A DNA stretch of 64,000 nt from Novosphingopyxis iocasae. Its GTDB lineage: Bacteria > Pseudomonadota > Alphaproteobacteria > Sphingomonadales > Sphingomonadaceae. The stretch is taken from NCBI RefSeq assembly GCF_014334095.1, contig NZ_CP060495.1, forward strand, positions 1,573,001-1,637,000, in the 5' to 3' direction. A program made the translations under genes and the position numbers. Below, piece after piece: positions 38,499 to 47,380 of the stretch (the stretch's first letter is position 1; each line of letters starts with the position of its first letter). The notes under the pieces are model-generated. The model ran no database searches, had not been told where the DNA came from, and was given only the letters and a program-made list of their open reading frames with translations.

Positions 38499-38522
38499 GC
38501 GCTCAGGAAGGTTCCCGAGCGC
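38499..38522. terminator. hairpin between convergent TonB-receptor-like and sugar dehydrogenase genes
   Basis: GCGCTC (38499-38504) pairs with GAGCGC (38517-38522), extended by GGAA/TTCC after a single mismatch. On the plus strand CCTTT follows. The right side overlaps the last codons of the minus-strand gene. A modest bidirectional terminator candidate. Confidence 0.4.
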
Positions 38523-39843
38523 CCTTTGCCACCGCCTCTGCACGAGCCGCCGCCTTTGGCGCCACCCGCCACACGGTGTTCGATACATCATCCGCCACGT
38601 ACAGCGCGCGCCTTGTTGGATCGAACGCAACGCCGACCGGGCGGCCGCGCGCATGATCGCCCTTCAGGAAACCACCCACCACATCGATTGGCTTGCCCGA
38701 AGGGCGGCCACCACGAAACGGCACGAACACAACCTTATAGCCCGAAGGATCGCGGCGGTTCCAGCTTCCATGCTCGCCGACGAACGCACCTTCGCTCATC
38801 GCGCCGCCGAACCCTCCTTGCTTTGCGAAATCCAGCCCCAGCGCGGCGACGTGGGAGCCCAGCGCGTAATCGGGCGCAATCGCCTTGCGAACGAGATCGG
38901 GCCGCTGCGGCTGAATGCGCGGATCCACGTGCTGGCCGTAATAGCTGTACGGCCAGCCATAGAACGCGCCCTCCTTCACCGAGGTGAGATAGTCGGGCAC
39001 CAGCTGCGGCCCCAACTCATCCCTCTCGTTCGCGACTGTCCACAGCTGGTTCGTCGCCGGATTGATGGCGAGCGCCGTGGGGTTGCGCACACCGGAAGCA
39101 TAAATGCGGCTGGCACCCGTGGCCCGGTCGATCTCCCAGATCACCGCGCGGTCTTCTTCCACATCCATACCACGCTCGCCGACATTGCTGTTGGAACCGA
39201 TGCCGACATAGAGCTTGGAGCCGTCGGGACTTGCGGTCATGGACTTTGTCCAATGATGGTTGATCCGCGACGGCAACTTCGTCAGCTCGCGTCCCGGCCC
39301 GGCGATGCTCGTGGCGCCGTCGGTGTAGGGAAAGCTAACCACATTGCCCTGATTGGCGACGTAAAGCGTGCCGTCCACGAGTGCCATGCCATAAGGCGCA
39401 TCGAGCCCGCTGATGAAGGTGGTCTGCAGATCGGTCTTTCCGTCACCATCGGCATCGCGCAGCAGCGTGATGCGGTTGCCGCCCTTTACCGCACTGGTGC
39501 CCTGCTTCTTGATGATCCCGGCGATCACATCCTTCGGTCGCACCGGCGAAGCATGACCCCCGCGCCCTTCGGCGACGAGGATGTCTCCATTGGGCAGCAC
39601 CAGCATCTGGCGCGGAATCTTGAGGTCCTTGGCGATTGGCGCAATGGTGAAGCCATCGGGCACCGTCGGCAGTTCGCCGTCCCACCCTGCGGGCGTGGGA
39701 ATGGTCATCGCCGGGATCAGCGCATCATTCTGGGTGGGCAGCTGCGGCTGCTCCCCCGTCTGATCGAGCGAGGGATTGCTGTCCTTCTGACAGGCGGCAA
39801 GCGCCAGAACGAGGGTGAGCGAAAAAGCGGCCTGGCGGATCAC
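38503..39843 (-). CDS. PQQ-dependent sugar dehydrogenase-like lipoprotein (sorbosone dehydrogenase family)
   Basis: A 446-residue beta-propeller of the L-sorbosone/soluble glucose dehydrogenase family. The N-terminus is a lipoprotein signal, L-A-L-A-A-C with the lipidated cysteine near residue 18. Propeller hallmarks include P-R-Q-M-L-V-L-P-N-G-D-I-L-V-A-E, N-R-I-T-L-L-R-D-A-D-G-D-G-K-T-D, S-G-V-R-N-P-T-A-L-A and G-E-H-G-S-W-N-R-R-D-P. I chose the GTG at 39843, which overlaps the stop of the DUF2231 gene (GTGA) and leads directly into the lipobox; the frame is open further upstream but that part lies in the DUF2231 gene. Substrate and quinone use are assumed from family. Confidence 0.85.
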   Translation of the reverse strand: MIRQAAFSLTLVLALAACQKDSNPSLDQTGEQPQLPTQNDALIPAMTIPTPAGWDGELPTVPDGFTIAPIAKDLKIPRQMLVLPNGDILVAEGRGGHASPVRPKDVIAGIIKKQGTSAVKGGNRITLLRDADGDGKTDLQTTFISGLDAPYGMALVDGTLYVANQGNVVSFPYTDGATSIAGPGRELTKLPSRINHHWTKSMTASPDGSKLYVGIGSNSNVGERGMDVEEDRAVIWEIDRATGASRIYASGVRNPTALAINPATNQLWTVANERDELGPQLVPDYLTSVKEGAFYGWPYSYYGQHVDPRIQPQRPDLVRKAIAPDYALGSHVAALGLDFAKQGGFGGAMSEGAFVGEHGSWNRRDPSGYKVVFVPFRGGRPSGKPIDVVGGFLKGDHARGRPVGVAFDPTRRALYVADDVSNTVWRVAPKAAARAEAVAKGAREPS

Positions 39844-40277
39844 GAGCGGACCTCCTTGTGCACATATCCTGAAAAAGCGATCCACGCGGCGGCAAGCGCG
39901 AACAGGGTGGACAGCGCAGACAGCGTCACACCCAGCGTTCCAACCGAATCCCAGCCATCGCGCGCATGCTGGAATGCGTTGATCAGGCCCGTTACGAACA
40001 TCAGCGCCACGAGCGCCAGATAGATCAGACCGCGTCCGCGCGCCTTGCTGGTGCGGCCGACGAACAGCCCAATCAAAGCCCATGCAAGCACCAGGCCGGC
40101 GAACACATCCGCACCCGCGATCAGCCAGGAGGAGAAGTTGGTCCACTGGACGACGGCAGTGTTGAGATAGGTAATGTCCGACAGCAGTGCTGAGCTATAC
40201 AGCGCCAGCGGAAAGGCCAGCAACATGGCGTGTAGAGGATGAATGAAAGATCGGGCGTCGTGCATGGTCCTGGCCAT
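39840..40277 (-). CDS. DUF2231 family membrane protein
   Basis: A 145-residue inner-membrane protein with four hydrophobic helices (about residues 14-34, 48-72, 82-101 and 116-138) and a short histidine-containing N-terminus (R-S-F-I-H-P-L-H-A-M-L). The I-H-P-x-H segment is typical of DUF2231 proteins, which are often predicted to bind haem. Its stop overlaps the start of the sugar-dehydrogenase-like lipoprotein, so the two are translated together. I infer that it may accept electrons from the periplasmic dehydrogenase and pass them to the membrane quinone pool, but nothing in the sequence proves this. Confidence 0.8.
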   Translation of the reverse strand: MARTMHDARSFIHPLHAMLLAFPLALYSSALLSDITYLNTAVVQWTNFSSWLIAGADVFAGLVLAWALIGLFVGRTSKARGRGLIYLALVALMFVTGLINAFQHARDGWDSVGTLGVTLSALSTLFALAAAWIAFSGYVHKEVRS

Positions 40278-40429
40278 GGCAATGTTCTCCTAGATCATGG
40301 GCTTCGCGCGCTACCAATTGGTTTGCCCCGGACAGCACGATCGGTGTGATGATCCAAACCAACGGTGGACGGAAAAGTGCCCCGGATGACCAAATCGGAA
40401 ATAGGACGAAAGTTGACAGGCAGCCCGTA

Positions 40430-40461
40430 AAGAAAAGGCCCCGCATCGCTGCGGGGCCTTT
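40430..40461 (-). terminator. intrinsic terminator of the catalase gene
   Basis: A stem of eleven pairs, AAAGGCCCCGC (40434-40444) with GCGGGGCCTTT (40451-40461), around a six-base loop. On the minus strand it is followed by TTTTCTTT and lies 27 bases after the catalase stop. This is a textbook rho-independent terminator. Confidence 0.85.
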
Positions 40462-40487
40462 CGTGATCTACAAACCGGAAGCGGGCC

Positions 40488-42020
40488 TTATTCGGCCGGT
40501 TCCATTTCCGGCGTCGTCGCCTTGGCAGATGCCATGCCGGGCTCTTCCGATGTGCCGCCGATCATGTCGCGCACCGATTTCTCGATCCGCTCTCCGATCT
40601 TCGCATCGACATTGCGCCAATATTCGAAGGCGCGGGTGAGCACCTTTTCGCTGACGCCGTCGGCCAGATGGCCCGAGACGTTGGAGACGAACCGGTCGCG
40701 CTGGGCATCGTCCATCACGTCGTTGATCAGCGCGGCGGCCTGGCTCCAGTCGTCGTCATCCTCGCGCAGGGTATAGGCTTGACGCACCATATCGCCATCG
40801 GCATACCAGGTCGCCTCGCCGCCCACTTCGGGCTGCGCGGCGGGGCCGCCATAGCTGTTCGGCGCATAGACCGGATCAACCGCGTTCTCGACGCGCATAT
40901 GCCCGGCACGCGAGTAGCTATGCACTTCCGTCTTCGGCTTGTTGACGGGGATCTGCTTATAATTGACCCCCAGGCGCGCACGGTGCGCGTCTGAATAGGA
41001 GAAGCCGCGGGCGAGCAGCATCTTGTCTGGCGACAGGCCGATGCCCGGCACCATATTGTTCGGCTCGAACGCCAGCTGCTCGATCTGCGTATCCCAGTCG
41101 ACCGGGTTTTCGTTCAGCGTCAGCTTGCCGACCTCGATCAGCGGATAATCGGAATGCGGCCAGGTCTTCGTCAGGTCGAACGGATTGATGCGATAGGTTT
41201 TCGCATCCTCGAACGGCATGATCTGGAACTTCAGCGTCCAGCTCGGCCCATTGCCCTCGGCAATCGCGTTGAACAAATCGCGGCGGTGATAGTCGCTGTC
41301 CTTGCCCGCCATCTCGACCGCCTCATCCTGCGTGAAATGCGCGTTGCCGCCTTCATCGCCCACATTGGTGTGGAAGTGCCACTTCACCCAGAACTTCTCG
41401 CCGTCTTCGTTGATCAGCATATAGGTGTGGCTGGAATAGCCATTCATCTCGCGCCAGTTCTTCGGCACGCCGCGATCTCCCATCAGATAGGTCACCTGAT
41501 GCGCGCTTTCCGGGCTCAGCGTCCAAAAGTCCCACATCATGTCGTGATCGCGCAGGCCGTTGTCCGCACGGCGCTTCTGCGAGCGGATGAAGTGCTGGAA
41601 CTTCAACGGATCGCGAATGAAGAAGATCGGCGTATTGTTGCCGACCATGTCGAAATTGCCGTCATCGGTGTAGAACTTCACCGAAAAGCCGCGCGGATCG
41701 CGCCAAGTGTCGGGGCTGCCCCGCTCGCCCGCCACGGTGGAGAAGCGCATGGCCGTTTCGGTCTTCGCACCTGGCTGCAAAAACTTGGCCTTGGTGTACT
41801 TCGAAACGTCATTGGTGACTTCGAAATGGCCGAACGCGCCCGAACCCTTGGCATGCGGCTGCCGCTCGGCAATCCGCTCGCGGTTGAAGTTCGCCATCTG
41901 CTCGATCAGGTAATGATCGTTGAGGACGATCGGGCCGTCCGGTCCCAGCGTCAGCGAATGCTCGTCGCTCTGCACCGGAATGCCGGCGTCGGTGGTGGTG
42001 GGGGGAACCTTGTTGGCCAT
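40488..42020 (-). CDS. monofunctional haem catalase
   Basis: A 510-residue small-subunit catalase that dismutates hydrogen peroxide. The catalytic histidine lies in [12 protein letters not shown], the distal asparagine in V-G-N-N-T-P-I-F-F, and the haem-ligand tyrosine in [11 protein letters not shown]. These are the three landmarks of the family. I used the ATG at 42020, which has AAAGGCGAC upstream and gives the standard M-A-N-K start; in-frame starts further up would add a basic tail not found in catalases. The gene stands alone with its own terminator and is divergent from an unknown membrane protein. Confidence 0.96.
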   Translation of the reverse strand: MANKVPPTTTDAGIPVQSDEHSLTLGPDGPIVLNDHYLIEQMANFNRERIAERQPHAKGSGAFGHFEVTNDVSKYTKAKFLQPGAKTETAMRFSTVAGERGSPDTWRDPRGFSVKFYTDDGNFDMVGNNTPIFFIRDPLKFQHFIRSQKRRADNGLRDHDMMWDFWTLSPESAHQVTYLMGDRGVPKNWREMNGYSSHTYMLINEDGEKFWVKWHFHTNVGDEGGNAHFTQDEAVEMAGKDSDYHRRDLFNAIAEGNGPSWTLKFQIMPFEDAKTYRINPFDLTKTWPHSDYPLIEVGKLTLNENPVDWDTQIEQLAFEPNNMVPGIGLSPDKMLLARGFSYSDAHRARLGVNYKQIPVNKPKTEVHSYSRAGHMRVENAVDPVYAPNSYGGPAAQPEVGGEATWYADGDMVRQAYTLREDDDDWSQAAALINDVMDDAQRDRFVSNVSGHLADGVSEKVLTRAFEYWRNVDAKIGERIEKSVRDMIGGTSEEPGMASAKATTPEMEPAE

Positions 42021-42184
42021 GGCGCGGTCGCCTTTCTTACATATGGTGGGGTCTTTCTGCATACGTTTCGGCGACCGTTTCGGTTCCTCGAAAAGCTGCG
42101 GAAAACGGGCGCGTTTCGCATTGCTTCGCCGCCCCGGACCAAGCCGATTGCGCGGGCGGGCGCGGTCTGCCACATTATTGTTCG

Positions 42185-42862
42185 ATGAGTTCTACGCTTT
42201 CCAAGATCGTCATGGTCATCGCGATCGCTTGCCTCGGCAATTACGGCCGCGAATGGGCGCGGCTGATGCTAGCGGAATTCCGGATCGCGAGCGAGGAAGG
42301 GCGACCGCTCTCCTTCGCCTTCCAGTGCCTGTGGCGCGCTCTGCGCGAAATGCCCAAGCATCAGGAAGGACGGCTTGCGCTGGGCCGTTACGGCGTGGCG
42401 CTTTTCCTGATGTTGCCGATCGCGGCGATCCTCACCGCCGGGGCGATCGGCGGATATCCCTTCATCAATCTGCCGGGCCTGCATCCGCACGCGGCGAGCG
42501 AATGGGCGCCGGGCGGGGTGAACGAAGGCAATCGCTTCGCGATGCAGACGCTCACCACCATGTTCGCCATTCTGGCAGCGCGCATGCTGATGGTGGCATG
42601 GCTCGTTACGGAGCGGAACTGGGCGCGGATCGGCAATCTGCAGCGCCTTGCCGCGGCGATCATCACGACGATCGCCATCTTCACCAGCGTGTTGATGCGC
42701 GAAGCGTTGAGCGCCGCTCTGCCCGCGCTGCTGCTGGGCCTGGAATTCGCAGTGGTCGCAACGCTGGCCCGCTGGCATGCCGCTACAGGCGGCAGGGCGC
42801 AAGATACGGAGGAGGAGCGGGAACCGGCCTACGAACAGGCGCGCGCATTCATTTCCGGCTGA
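42185..42862 (+). CDS. multi-pass membrane protein of unknown function
   Basis: A 225-residue protein I do not recognise. Five hydrophobic segments are visible: about residues 7-21, 68-90, 118-142, 154-170 and 174-192. Before the second is an amphipathic stretch with many charged residues (about 22-66), and the C-terminal 25 residues are acidic. The first helix is followed by N-Y-G-R-E-W-A-R. It is divergent from catalase with 164 bases between the starts, and the following glutathione S-transferase gene begins 115 bases later. The context hints at oxidative stress, but no conserved functional motif supports it. Confidence 0.6.
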   Translation: MSSTLSKIVMVIAIACLGNYGREWARLMLAEFRIASEEGRPLSFAFQCLWRALREMPKHQEGRLALGRYGVALFLMLPIAAILTAGAIGGYPFINLPGLHPHAASEWAPGGVNEGNRFAMQTLTTMFAILAARMLMVAWLVTERNWARIGNLQRLAAAIITTIAIFTSVLMREALSAALPALLLGLEFAVVATLARWHAATGGRAQDTEEEREPAYEQARAFISG

Positions 42863-42977
42863 GCGAAGCGCGTGAGGCGGCATCGGTGATCCGCTGATCT
42901 ACAAAAGCAGGCCGCATCGACGATCCGGCCAACCAGCCCCCTTCCCCGCTTGACCGCGCGCAGCTACAGCATGGTGC

Positions 42978-43649
42978 ATGTGGCGTCTTTACCAGTTCCC
43001 TCTCTGTCCCTTCTCCCGCAAGGTACGCCTGCATCTGGGCGAAAAGGGCGTGGGCTATGAGCTGGAGCGCGAAAATCCCTGGGCGCAGCGTGACGAATTT
43101 CTCGACATGAACCCCACCGGCCGCACGCCGGTGATCGAGGACGAAGAGCGCGGACTGGTGATCGCGGACAGCCGCGCGATCTGCGAATATTTCGAGGAAA
43201 CTGTCGAAACCAACAAGATGATCAGCGGCAGTTCGGCCTATCGCGCCGAAATCCGCCGGCTGGTCGCCTGGTTCGACGAGCAGTTCTATGGCGATGTCAC
43301 CGGCCCGCTAATGCACGAGCGGATGTACAAACGCCTTGTCCATCGCCAACCGCCCGATGCGCGCGTGCTGCGCGAGGCGATGAAGCTCGCCAACACGCAT
43401 CTCGATTATATCGATTATCTGATCGATCATCGCAGTTGGCTCGCAGGATCGACGCTGAGCCTCGCCGATCTAGCCTGCGCCGCGCAGCTATCGGTCGCGG
43501 ACTATCTGGGCGGGATCGACTGGAGCGGACACGAACAGACCAAGGGCTGGTACTCGATGTTCAAAAGCCGCCCCAGCTTCCGCCCGCTGCTGAGCGAACG
43601 CATGGAAGTGGTGAAACCACCTGCGCATTACGAAGAAGTGGATTTTTGA
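42978..43649 (+). CDS. glutathione S-transferase family protein
   Basis: A 223-residue protein with an N-terminal thioredoxin-like domain (Y-Q-F-P-L-C-P-F-S-R-K-V-R-L, with the cysteine at residue 10) and a helical C-terminal domain. R-T-P-V-I and D-S-R-A-I-C-E-Y-F-E mark the cis-proline and glutathione-binding region. The C-P-F-S motif suggests a cysteine-type active site, like beta- and omega-class enzymes that act in thiol transfer, rather than the serine/tyrosine conjugating classes. It stands alone on the plus strand. No substrate can be proposed. Confidence 0.88.
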   Translation: MWRLYQFPLCPFSRKVRLHLGEKGVGYELERENPWAQRDEFLDMNPTGRTPVIEDEERGLVIADSRAICEYFEETVETNKMISGSSAYRAEIRRLVAWFDEQFYGDVTGPLMHERMYKRLVHRQPPDARVLREAMKLANTHLDYIDYLIDHRSWLAGSTLSLADLACAAQLSVADYLGGIDWSGHEQTKGWYSMFKSRPSFRPLLSERMEVVKPPAHYEEVDF

Positions 43650-43711
43650 CGCTTCGCAGGGTTCACCGCCCGATGCTTCTGCCGCGAAAACATCCCACGC
43701 CATTTTAACCC

Positions 43712-43798
43712 ACGTCGCCCCGGACTTGACCCGGGGCCCAGCTTTTTTCTTTTACGTCGCTCATATAGCTGGACCCCGGGTCAAGCCCGGGGTGACGT
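43712..43798. repeat. long extragenic inverted repeat (GGGTCAAG family)
   Basis: Arms ACGTCGCCCCGGACTTGACC (43712-43731, continuing CGGGGCCCAGC to 43742) and GCTGGACCCCGGGTCAAGCC (43768-43787, continuing to GACGT at 43798) pair almost completely. The loop between them has a T-rich stretch, TTTTTTCTTTT. It lies between the convergent glutathione transferase and ubiG genes and may also serve as a terminator. Only this copy is seen in the window. Confidence 0.8.
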
Positions 43799-43852
43799 AA
43801 CAGGATTGTTCAAGCACCGCCGGAGCAATCTCTCCCTCCGGCTTGCGGGTCT

Positions 43853-44617
43853 TCACCCAGCCTTCACCGCCGCCAGGATATAGTTCAGCGTCTGATCGTC
43901 GCTGAGGTGCAGGCCCTGGCCCGGGCTGAAGGCAATGCCTTCGCGGTCGATCACGTCCAGTCCGGCGTCGGCCAGCAGCGTCTCGCATTCTTCGGGGGTG
44001 AGAAACTTGTACCAATCATGCGTCCCGCGCGGGATGCGGCCCAGGCGTTCGGCGCCCTCTACTAGTAGAAGCTTCGATGCGGGCGTGCGGTTGGGGGTGG
44101 AGAGGATGAGGAGCCCGCCCGGCGCGAGCTTGCCCGCCAGTTCGGCGGCAAAGCGCGCTGGATCGTCGACATGCTCGATCACCTCCAGACAGGTGACGAG
44201 ATCGAACGGCCCCGCGTCCAGCGCCTCCACCGGGGTTGCCCGGTAATCGATATCGAGCCCGGCCCCGGCGGCATGCGCCTTGGCCGCGGCGATATTTTCC
44301 GGAGCGGCGTCGATCGCGGTCACCGCCGCGCCCAGCCGCGCCAGCGGTTCGGCGAGCAGCCCCGCTCCGCAGCCGACATCGAGGGCGCTGCGACCTTGAA
44401 GCGGCGTCCATTCGCATTTGTCGCAGGCAAAATGCCGGTCCACCTGCCGCCGGATATAGCGCAGGCGTACCGGGTTCAGCTTGTGCAGCATGGCGCTGGA
44501 GCCCTTGGGGTCCCACCAGTCGGCAGCCATCTTGCCGAAATGCGCGGCTTCGTCCGCATTGATCGTGGACGGCGAATTAGAGGGGGCGGACAGGGTTTCG
44601 ACGCTTGAATTGCTCAT
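43853..44617 (-). CDS. ubiG: bifunctional 2-polyprenyl-6-hydroxyphenol methylase/3-demethylubiquinol 3-O-methyltransferase
   Basis: A 254-residue SAM methyltransferase that carries out both O-methylations of ubiquinone biosynthesis. Family landmarks are F-G-K-M-A-A-D-W-W-D-P-K-G-S-S near residue 28, L-N-P-V-R-L-R-Y-I, motif I as L-D-V-G-C-G-A-G-L-L-A-E-P-L, and the C-terminal G-T-H-D-W-Y-K-F-L-T-P-E-E. The sequence F-A-C-D-K-C-E-W between R-Q-V-D-R-H and motif I is a short, slightly unusual insert with two cysteines. It is divergent from lysC with 100 bases between them, an arrangement widespread in alphaproteobacteria. Confidence 0.95.
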   Translation of the reverse strand: MSNSSVETLSAPSNSPSTINADEAAHFGKMAADWWDPKGSSAMLHKLNPVRLRYIRRQVDRHFACDKCEWTPLQGRSALDVGCGAGLLAEPLARLGAAVTAIDAAPENIAAAKAHAAGAGLDIDYRATPVEALDAGPFDLVTCLEVIEHVDDPARFAAELAGKLAPGGLLILSTPNRTPASKLLLVEGAERLGRIPRGTHDWYKFLTPEECETLLADAGLDVIDREGIAFSPGQGLHLSDDQTLNYILAAVKAG

Positions 44618-44717
44618 TTTCGCTGCCTATCAGGTGCGCCGCTTGCCCCCAAGATAATTTCGCCGAACTCGTTTCTTTCGTAACTTTCCATCACGCCAAG
44701 GAGCAGACCGAACCGAC

Positions 44718-45989
44718 ATGGCCCGCATCGTGATGAAATTCGGCGGCACCTCCATGGCCGGGACGGAGCGCATTCGGCGCGTGGCGCAGATCGTCAAGCG
44801 CCAGGCCGAGGGCGGGCATGAAGTCGCCGTCGTGGTCTCCGCCATGGCCGGCGAAACAGACCGCTTGGTCCAGTTCTGCCGCGAGGCGAACCCGCTGTTC
44901 GATCCGGCGGAATATGATGTGGTGGTGGCCAGCGGCGAACAGGTCACCAGCGGCCTCCTCGCCATGACGCTACAGGCGATCGGCGCGAAGGCGCGCAGCT
45001 GGATGGGCTGGCAGCTGCCGCTGCGCACGGACCTGTCGCACAGCAAGGCGCGTATCGGATCGATCGTGCAGGACAATCTCATCGCCTCGATGCAGGCCGG
45101 CCAGATCGCCGTTATTCCCGGCTTTCAGGGCATGACCGATGAAGGGCGGCTCTCCACCCTCGGGCGCGGCGGTTCCGACACCAGCGCGGTGGCCGTGGCC
45201 GCGGCGATCAAGGCGGACCGCTGCGATATCTACACCGATGTCGACGGCGTCTACACCACCGATCCGCGCATCGTCAGCCGCGCGCAAAAGCTGAAGATGG
45301 TCACCTATGAAGAGATGCTGGAACTTGCCAGCGTCGGCGCCAAGGTTCTGCAGACCCGCTCCGTCGGGCTCGCGATGAAAGAGGGGGTGCGCGTACAGGT
45401 GCTCTCCAGCTTCGTGGAGGACGGTGCCCCGCCCGCAGACAGCCTGCCCGGAACGATGATCGTGAGCGACGAGGAACTCGCCGCCGCACAGGACAAGGAC
45501 CCCAGCATGGAACGCCAGCTCATCACCGGCATCGCCCACGACAAGAACGAGGCGAAGATCACCCTCACCCGCGTTCCCGACGAACCCGGCGCGGTGGCGC
45601 GCATCTTCGGGCCGCTGGCGGATGCCAACATCAATGTGGACATGATCGTCCAGAATGTCGGGCGCGATCGCGGCGAGACCGACGTCACCTTCACCGCGCC
45701 GCGCAGCGACCTTGTCCGTTGTACCGAAATTCTGGAAAACCAGCGCGAGGCGATCGGCTACAACCGCATGATCACCGACAGCCGCATCGCCAAGATCTCG
45801 GTCGTGGGCGTCGGCATGCGCAGCCATGCCGGCATTGCGGCGGACATGTTCAAGGCGCTGTCCGACCGCAAGATCAACATTCAGGCGATCACCACCTCCG
45901 AAATCAAGGTCAGCGTTCTGATCGACGAGGACGAGACCGAACTGGCCGTGCGCGTGCTCCACACCGCCTACGGGCTGGACGCGGACTAG
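44718..45989 (+). CDS. lysC: aspartate kinase
   Basis: A 423-residue aspartokinase catalysing the first step of the lysine, threonine and methionine pathways. The N-terminus A-R-I-V-M-K-F-G-G-T-S-M carries the ATP-binding K-F-G-G-T-S signature. V-V-S-A-M-A-G-E-T-D and G-R-G-G-S-D-T-S-A-V-A are conserved. The C-terminal part holds two ACT domains (about residues 270-340 and 350-423, with V-G-V-G-M-R-S-H-A-G-I-A), indicating allosteric feedback by an amino acid, probably lysine and/or threonine. Its neighbours are ubiG (divergent) and a nitronate-monooxygenase-like gene downstream. Confidence 0.96.
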   Translation: MARIVMKFGGTSMAGTERIRRVAQIVKRQAEGGHEVAVVVSAMAGETDRLVQFCREANPLFDPAEYDVVVASGEQVTSGLLAMTLQAIGAKARSWMGWQLPLRTDLSHSKARIGSIVQDNLIASMQAGQIAVIPGFQGMTDEGRLSTLGRGGSDTSAVAVAAAIKADRCDIYTDVDGVYTTDPRIVSRAQKLKMVTYEEMLELASVGAKVLQTRSVGLAMKEGVRVQVLSSFVEDGAPPADSLPGTMIVSDEELAAAQDKDPSMERQLITGIAHDKNEAKITLTRVPDEPGAVARIFGPLADANINVDMIVQNVGRDRGETDVTFTAPRSDLVRCTEILENQREAIGYNRMITDSRIAKISVVGVGMRSHAGIAADMFKALSDRKINIQAITTSEIKVSVLIDEDETELAVRVLHTAYGLDAD

Positions 45990-46012
45990 ACACTCACTCG
46001 CTTTTGAGGGGA

Positions 46013-46136
46013 ATGCCCCCTTCTCAGCTCCCCACCCGCTTGCGGGAGCGGCCCGGGGTGGGCATGGAAGATCCTTCAGATTCAGCGGCTCGCTTCGCTG
46101 ACTTCCACCTTTAACCCCTCCCGCCAGCGGGAGGGG
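46013..46136. repeat. extragenic palindromic element with CCCCTCCCGC hairpin
   Basis: The 10-base arms CCCCTCCCGC (46115-46124) and GCGGGAGGGG (46127-46136) form a very stable hairpin. A related CCCCACCCGCTTGCGGGAGC stretch lies at 46027-46046, suggesting a composite element between lysC and the next gene. The hairpin ends 16 bases before the ATG at 46153 and just ahead of the GAGCAGGA ribosome site, so it could terminate lysC transcripts or reduce translation initiation downstream. Both are inference. Confidence 0.7.
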
Positions 46137-46152
46137 ATCGAGCAGGACCACC

Positions 46153-47157
46153 ATGACCCATCCCAACCTTCGCCGCCTGATGTCTCGCGGCACCGATTTC
46201 CTCGGCTGCGACTATGCCATTATGTGCGGCGCGATGAGCTGGGTGTCCGAACGCAATCTCGTTTCCGCCATCTCCAATGCGGGCGGCTTCGGCGTGATCG
46301 CCTGCGGCGCGATGACGCCGGACCTTCTCGACAAGGAAATCGCGGCGACCAAGGAGCGCACCGTCAAGCCGTTCGGCGTGAACCTGATCACCATGCATCC
46401 GGACCTGATGGAACTGATCGCAGTCTGCGGACGGCATGAGGTGACGCATATCGTGCTGGCGGGCGGCCTGCCGCCGCGCGGATCGATCGAGGCGATCCGC
46501 GAAACGGGCGCCAAAATCATCTGCTTCGCGCCCGCCATCGCACTCGCCAAGAAACTGGTGCGCACCGGCGTCGATGCGCTGGTGATCGAGGGCATGGAAG
46601 CGGGCGGCCATATCGGCCCGGTTTCCACCAGCGTTCTGGCGCAGGAAATCCTGCCCGAACTGGCCGATCAGCTTCCCATCTTCGTGGCCGGTGGCATCGG
46701 GCGCGGTCAGGCGATCGCCAGCTATCTGGAAATGGGCGCGGCGGGCGTGCAGCTCGGCACCCGCTTCGTCTGCGCCACCGAATCGATCGCGCATGAGAAT
46801 TTCAAAAAGGCCTTCTTCCGCGCCTCCGCGCGCGATGCGGTGGCCAGCGTGCAGGTCGATCCGCGCCTGCCCGTCATTCCGGTGCGCGCCTTGAAGAACA
46901 AGGGCACCGAAGCCTTCACCGCCAAGCAGCGCGAAGTCGCCGCCGTGCTCGACGAGGAAAAGATCGAGATGAGCGAGGCGCAGCTTCAGATCGAGCATTA
47001 TTGGGCCGGGGCCCTTCGCCGCGCGGTCATCGACGGCGATGTCGAGAACGGATCGCTGATGGCCGGCCAGTCGGTCGGCATGGTGAAGCAGGAAGAAAGC
47101 GCGGCCGAGATCATCAACGTGCTGGCGAACGAAGCGGAGAAGGCGCTGGCGCGATAG
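46153..47157 (+). CDS. nitronate monooxygenase-like flavin protein
   Basis: A 334-residue TIM-barrel flavoprotein of the nitronate monooxygenase/FabK superfamily. It shows A-I-M-C-G-A-M-S-W-V-S-E near residue 22, I-S-N-A-G-G-F-G-V-I-A-C-G, V-N-L-I-T, the phosphate-binding A-G-G-I-G-R-G and L-G-T-R-F-V-C-A-T-E-S. Members oxidise alkyl nitronates or, as FabK, reduce enoyl-ACP; the sequence does not decide between them. An A-G-G-H-I-G segment (about residue 155) contains the catalytic-type histidine of NMO. It follows lysC after a palindromic element and is not obviously linked to it. Confidence 0.85.
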   Translation: MTHPNLRRLMSRGTDFLGCDYAIMCGAMSWVSERNLVSAISNAGGFGVIACGAMTPDLLDKEIAATKERTVKPFGVNLITMHPDLMELIAVCGRHEVTHIVLAGGLPPRGSIEAIRETGAKIICFAPAIALAKKLVRTGVDALVIEGMEAGGHIGPVSTSVLAQEILPELADQLPIFVAGGIGRGQAIASYLEMGAAGVQLGTRFVCATESIAHENFKKAFFRASARDAVASVQVDPRLPVIPVRALKNKGTEAFTAKQREVAAVLDEEKIEMSEAQLQIEHYWAGALRRAVIDGDVENGSLMAGQSVGMVKQEESAAEIINVLANEAEKALAR

Positions 47158-47182
47158 TTCACCCGCCTGCAATGGCCTGAAA

Positions 47183-47279
47183 CCGTGAGTGCTGAGCTTG
47201 TCGAAGCACGGCTCTCGACTGAGAAACGCCGTTGGCCCGAGGGCCGTCTGCGACTCCGACAGGCTCAGGGCTACGGCTC
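47183..47279. repeat. extragenic palindrome, CTTCGACAGGCTCAG family (copy 3)
   Basis: Arms CCGTGAGTGCTGAGCTTGTC (47183-47202, then GAAGCACGG) and the right arm around CGACTCCGACAGGCTCAGGG (47251-47270) flank about 40 bases. The arms are more diverged than in copy 1. It lies between two genes on the same strand. Confidence 0.75.
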
Positions 47280-47380
47280 TAACGGGTAAAGTTTGCGCGT
47301 TGGGCGAAAGCTGTCGGTCGCTGGTCGAGGCGCGCACTGGCTGTCTTGCAATCGCAACACAGCTTGGCGATACAGGCAGC

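Noticed and set aside
38503-40146. A 547-residue version of the sugar-dehydrogenase-like protein
   Set aside because: The extra N-terminal part is translation of the DUF2231 gene in another frame; the lipoprotein signal begins at the GTG at 39843.
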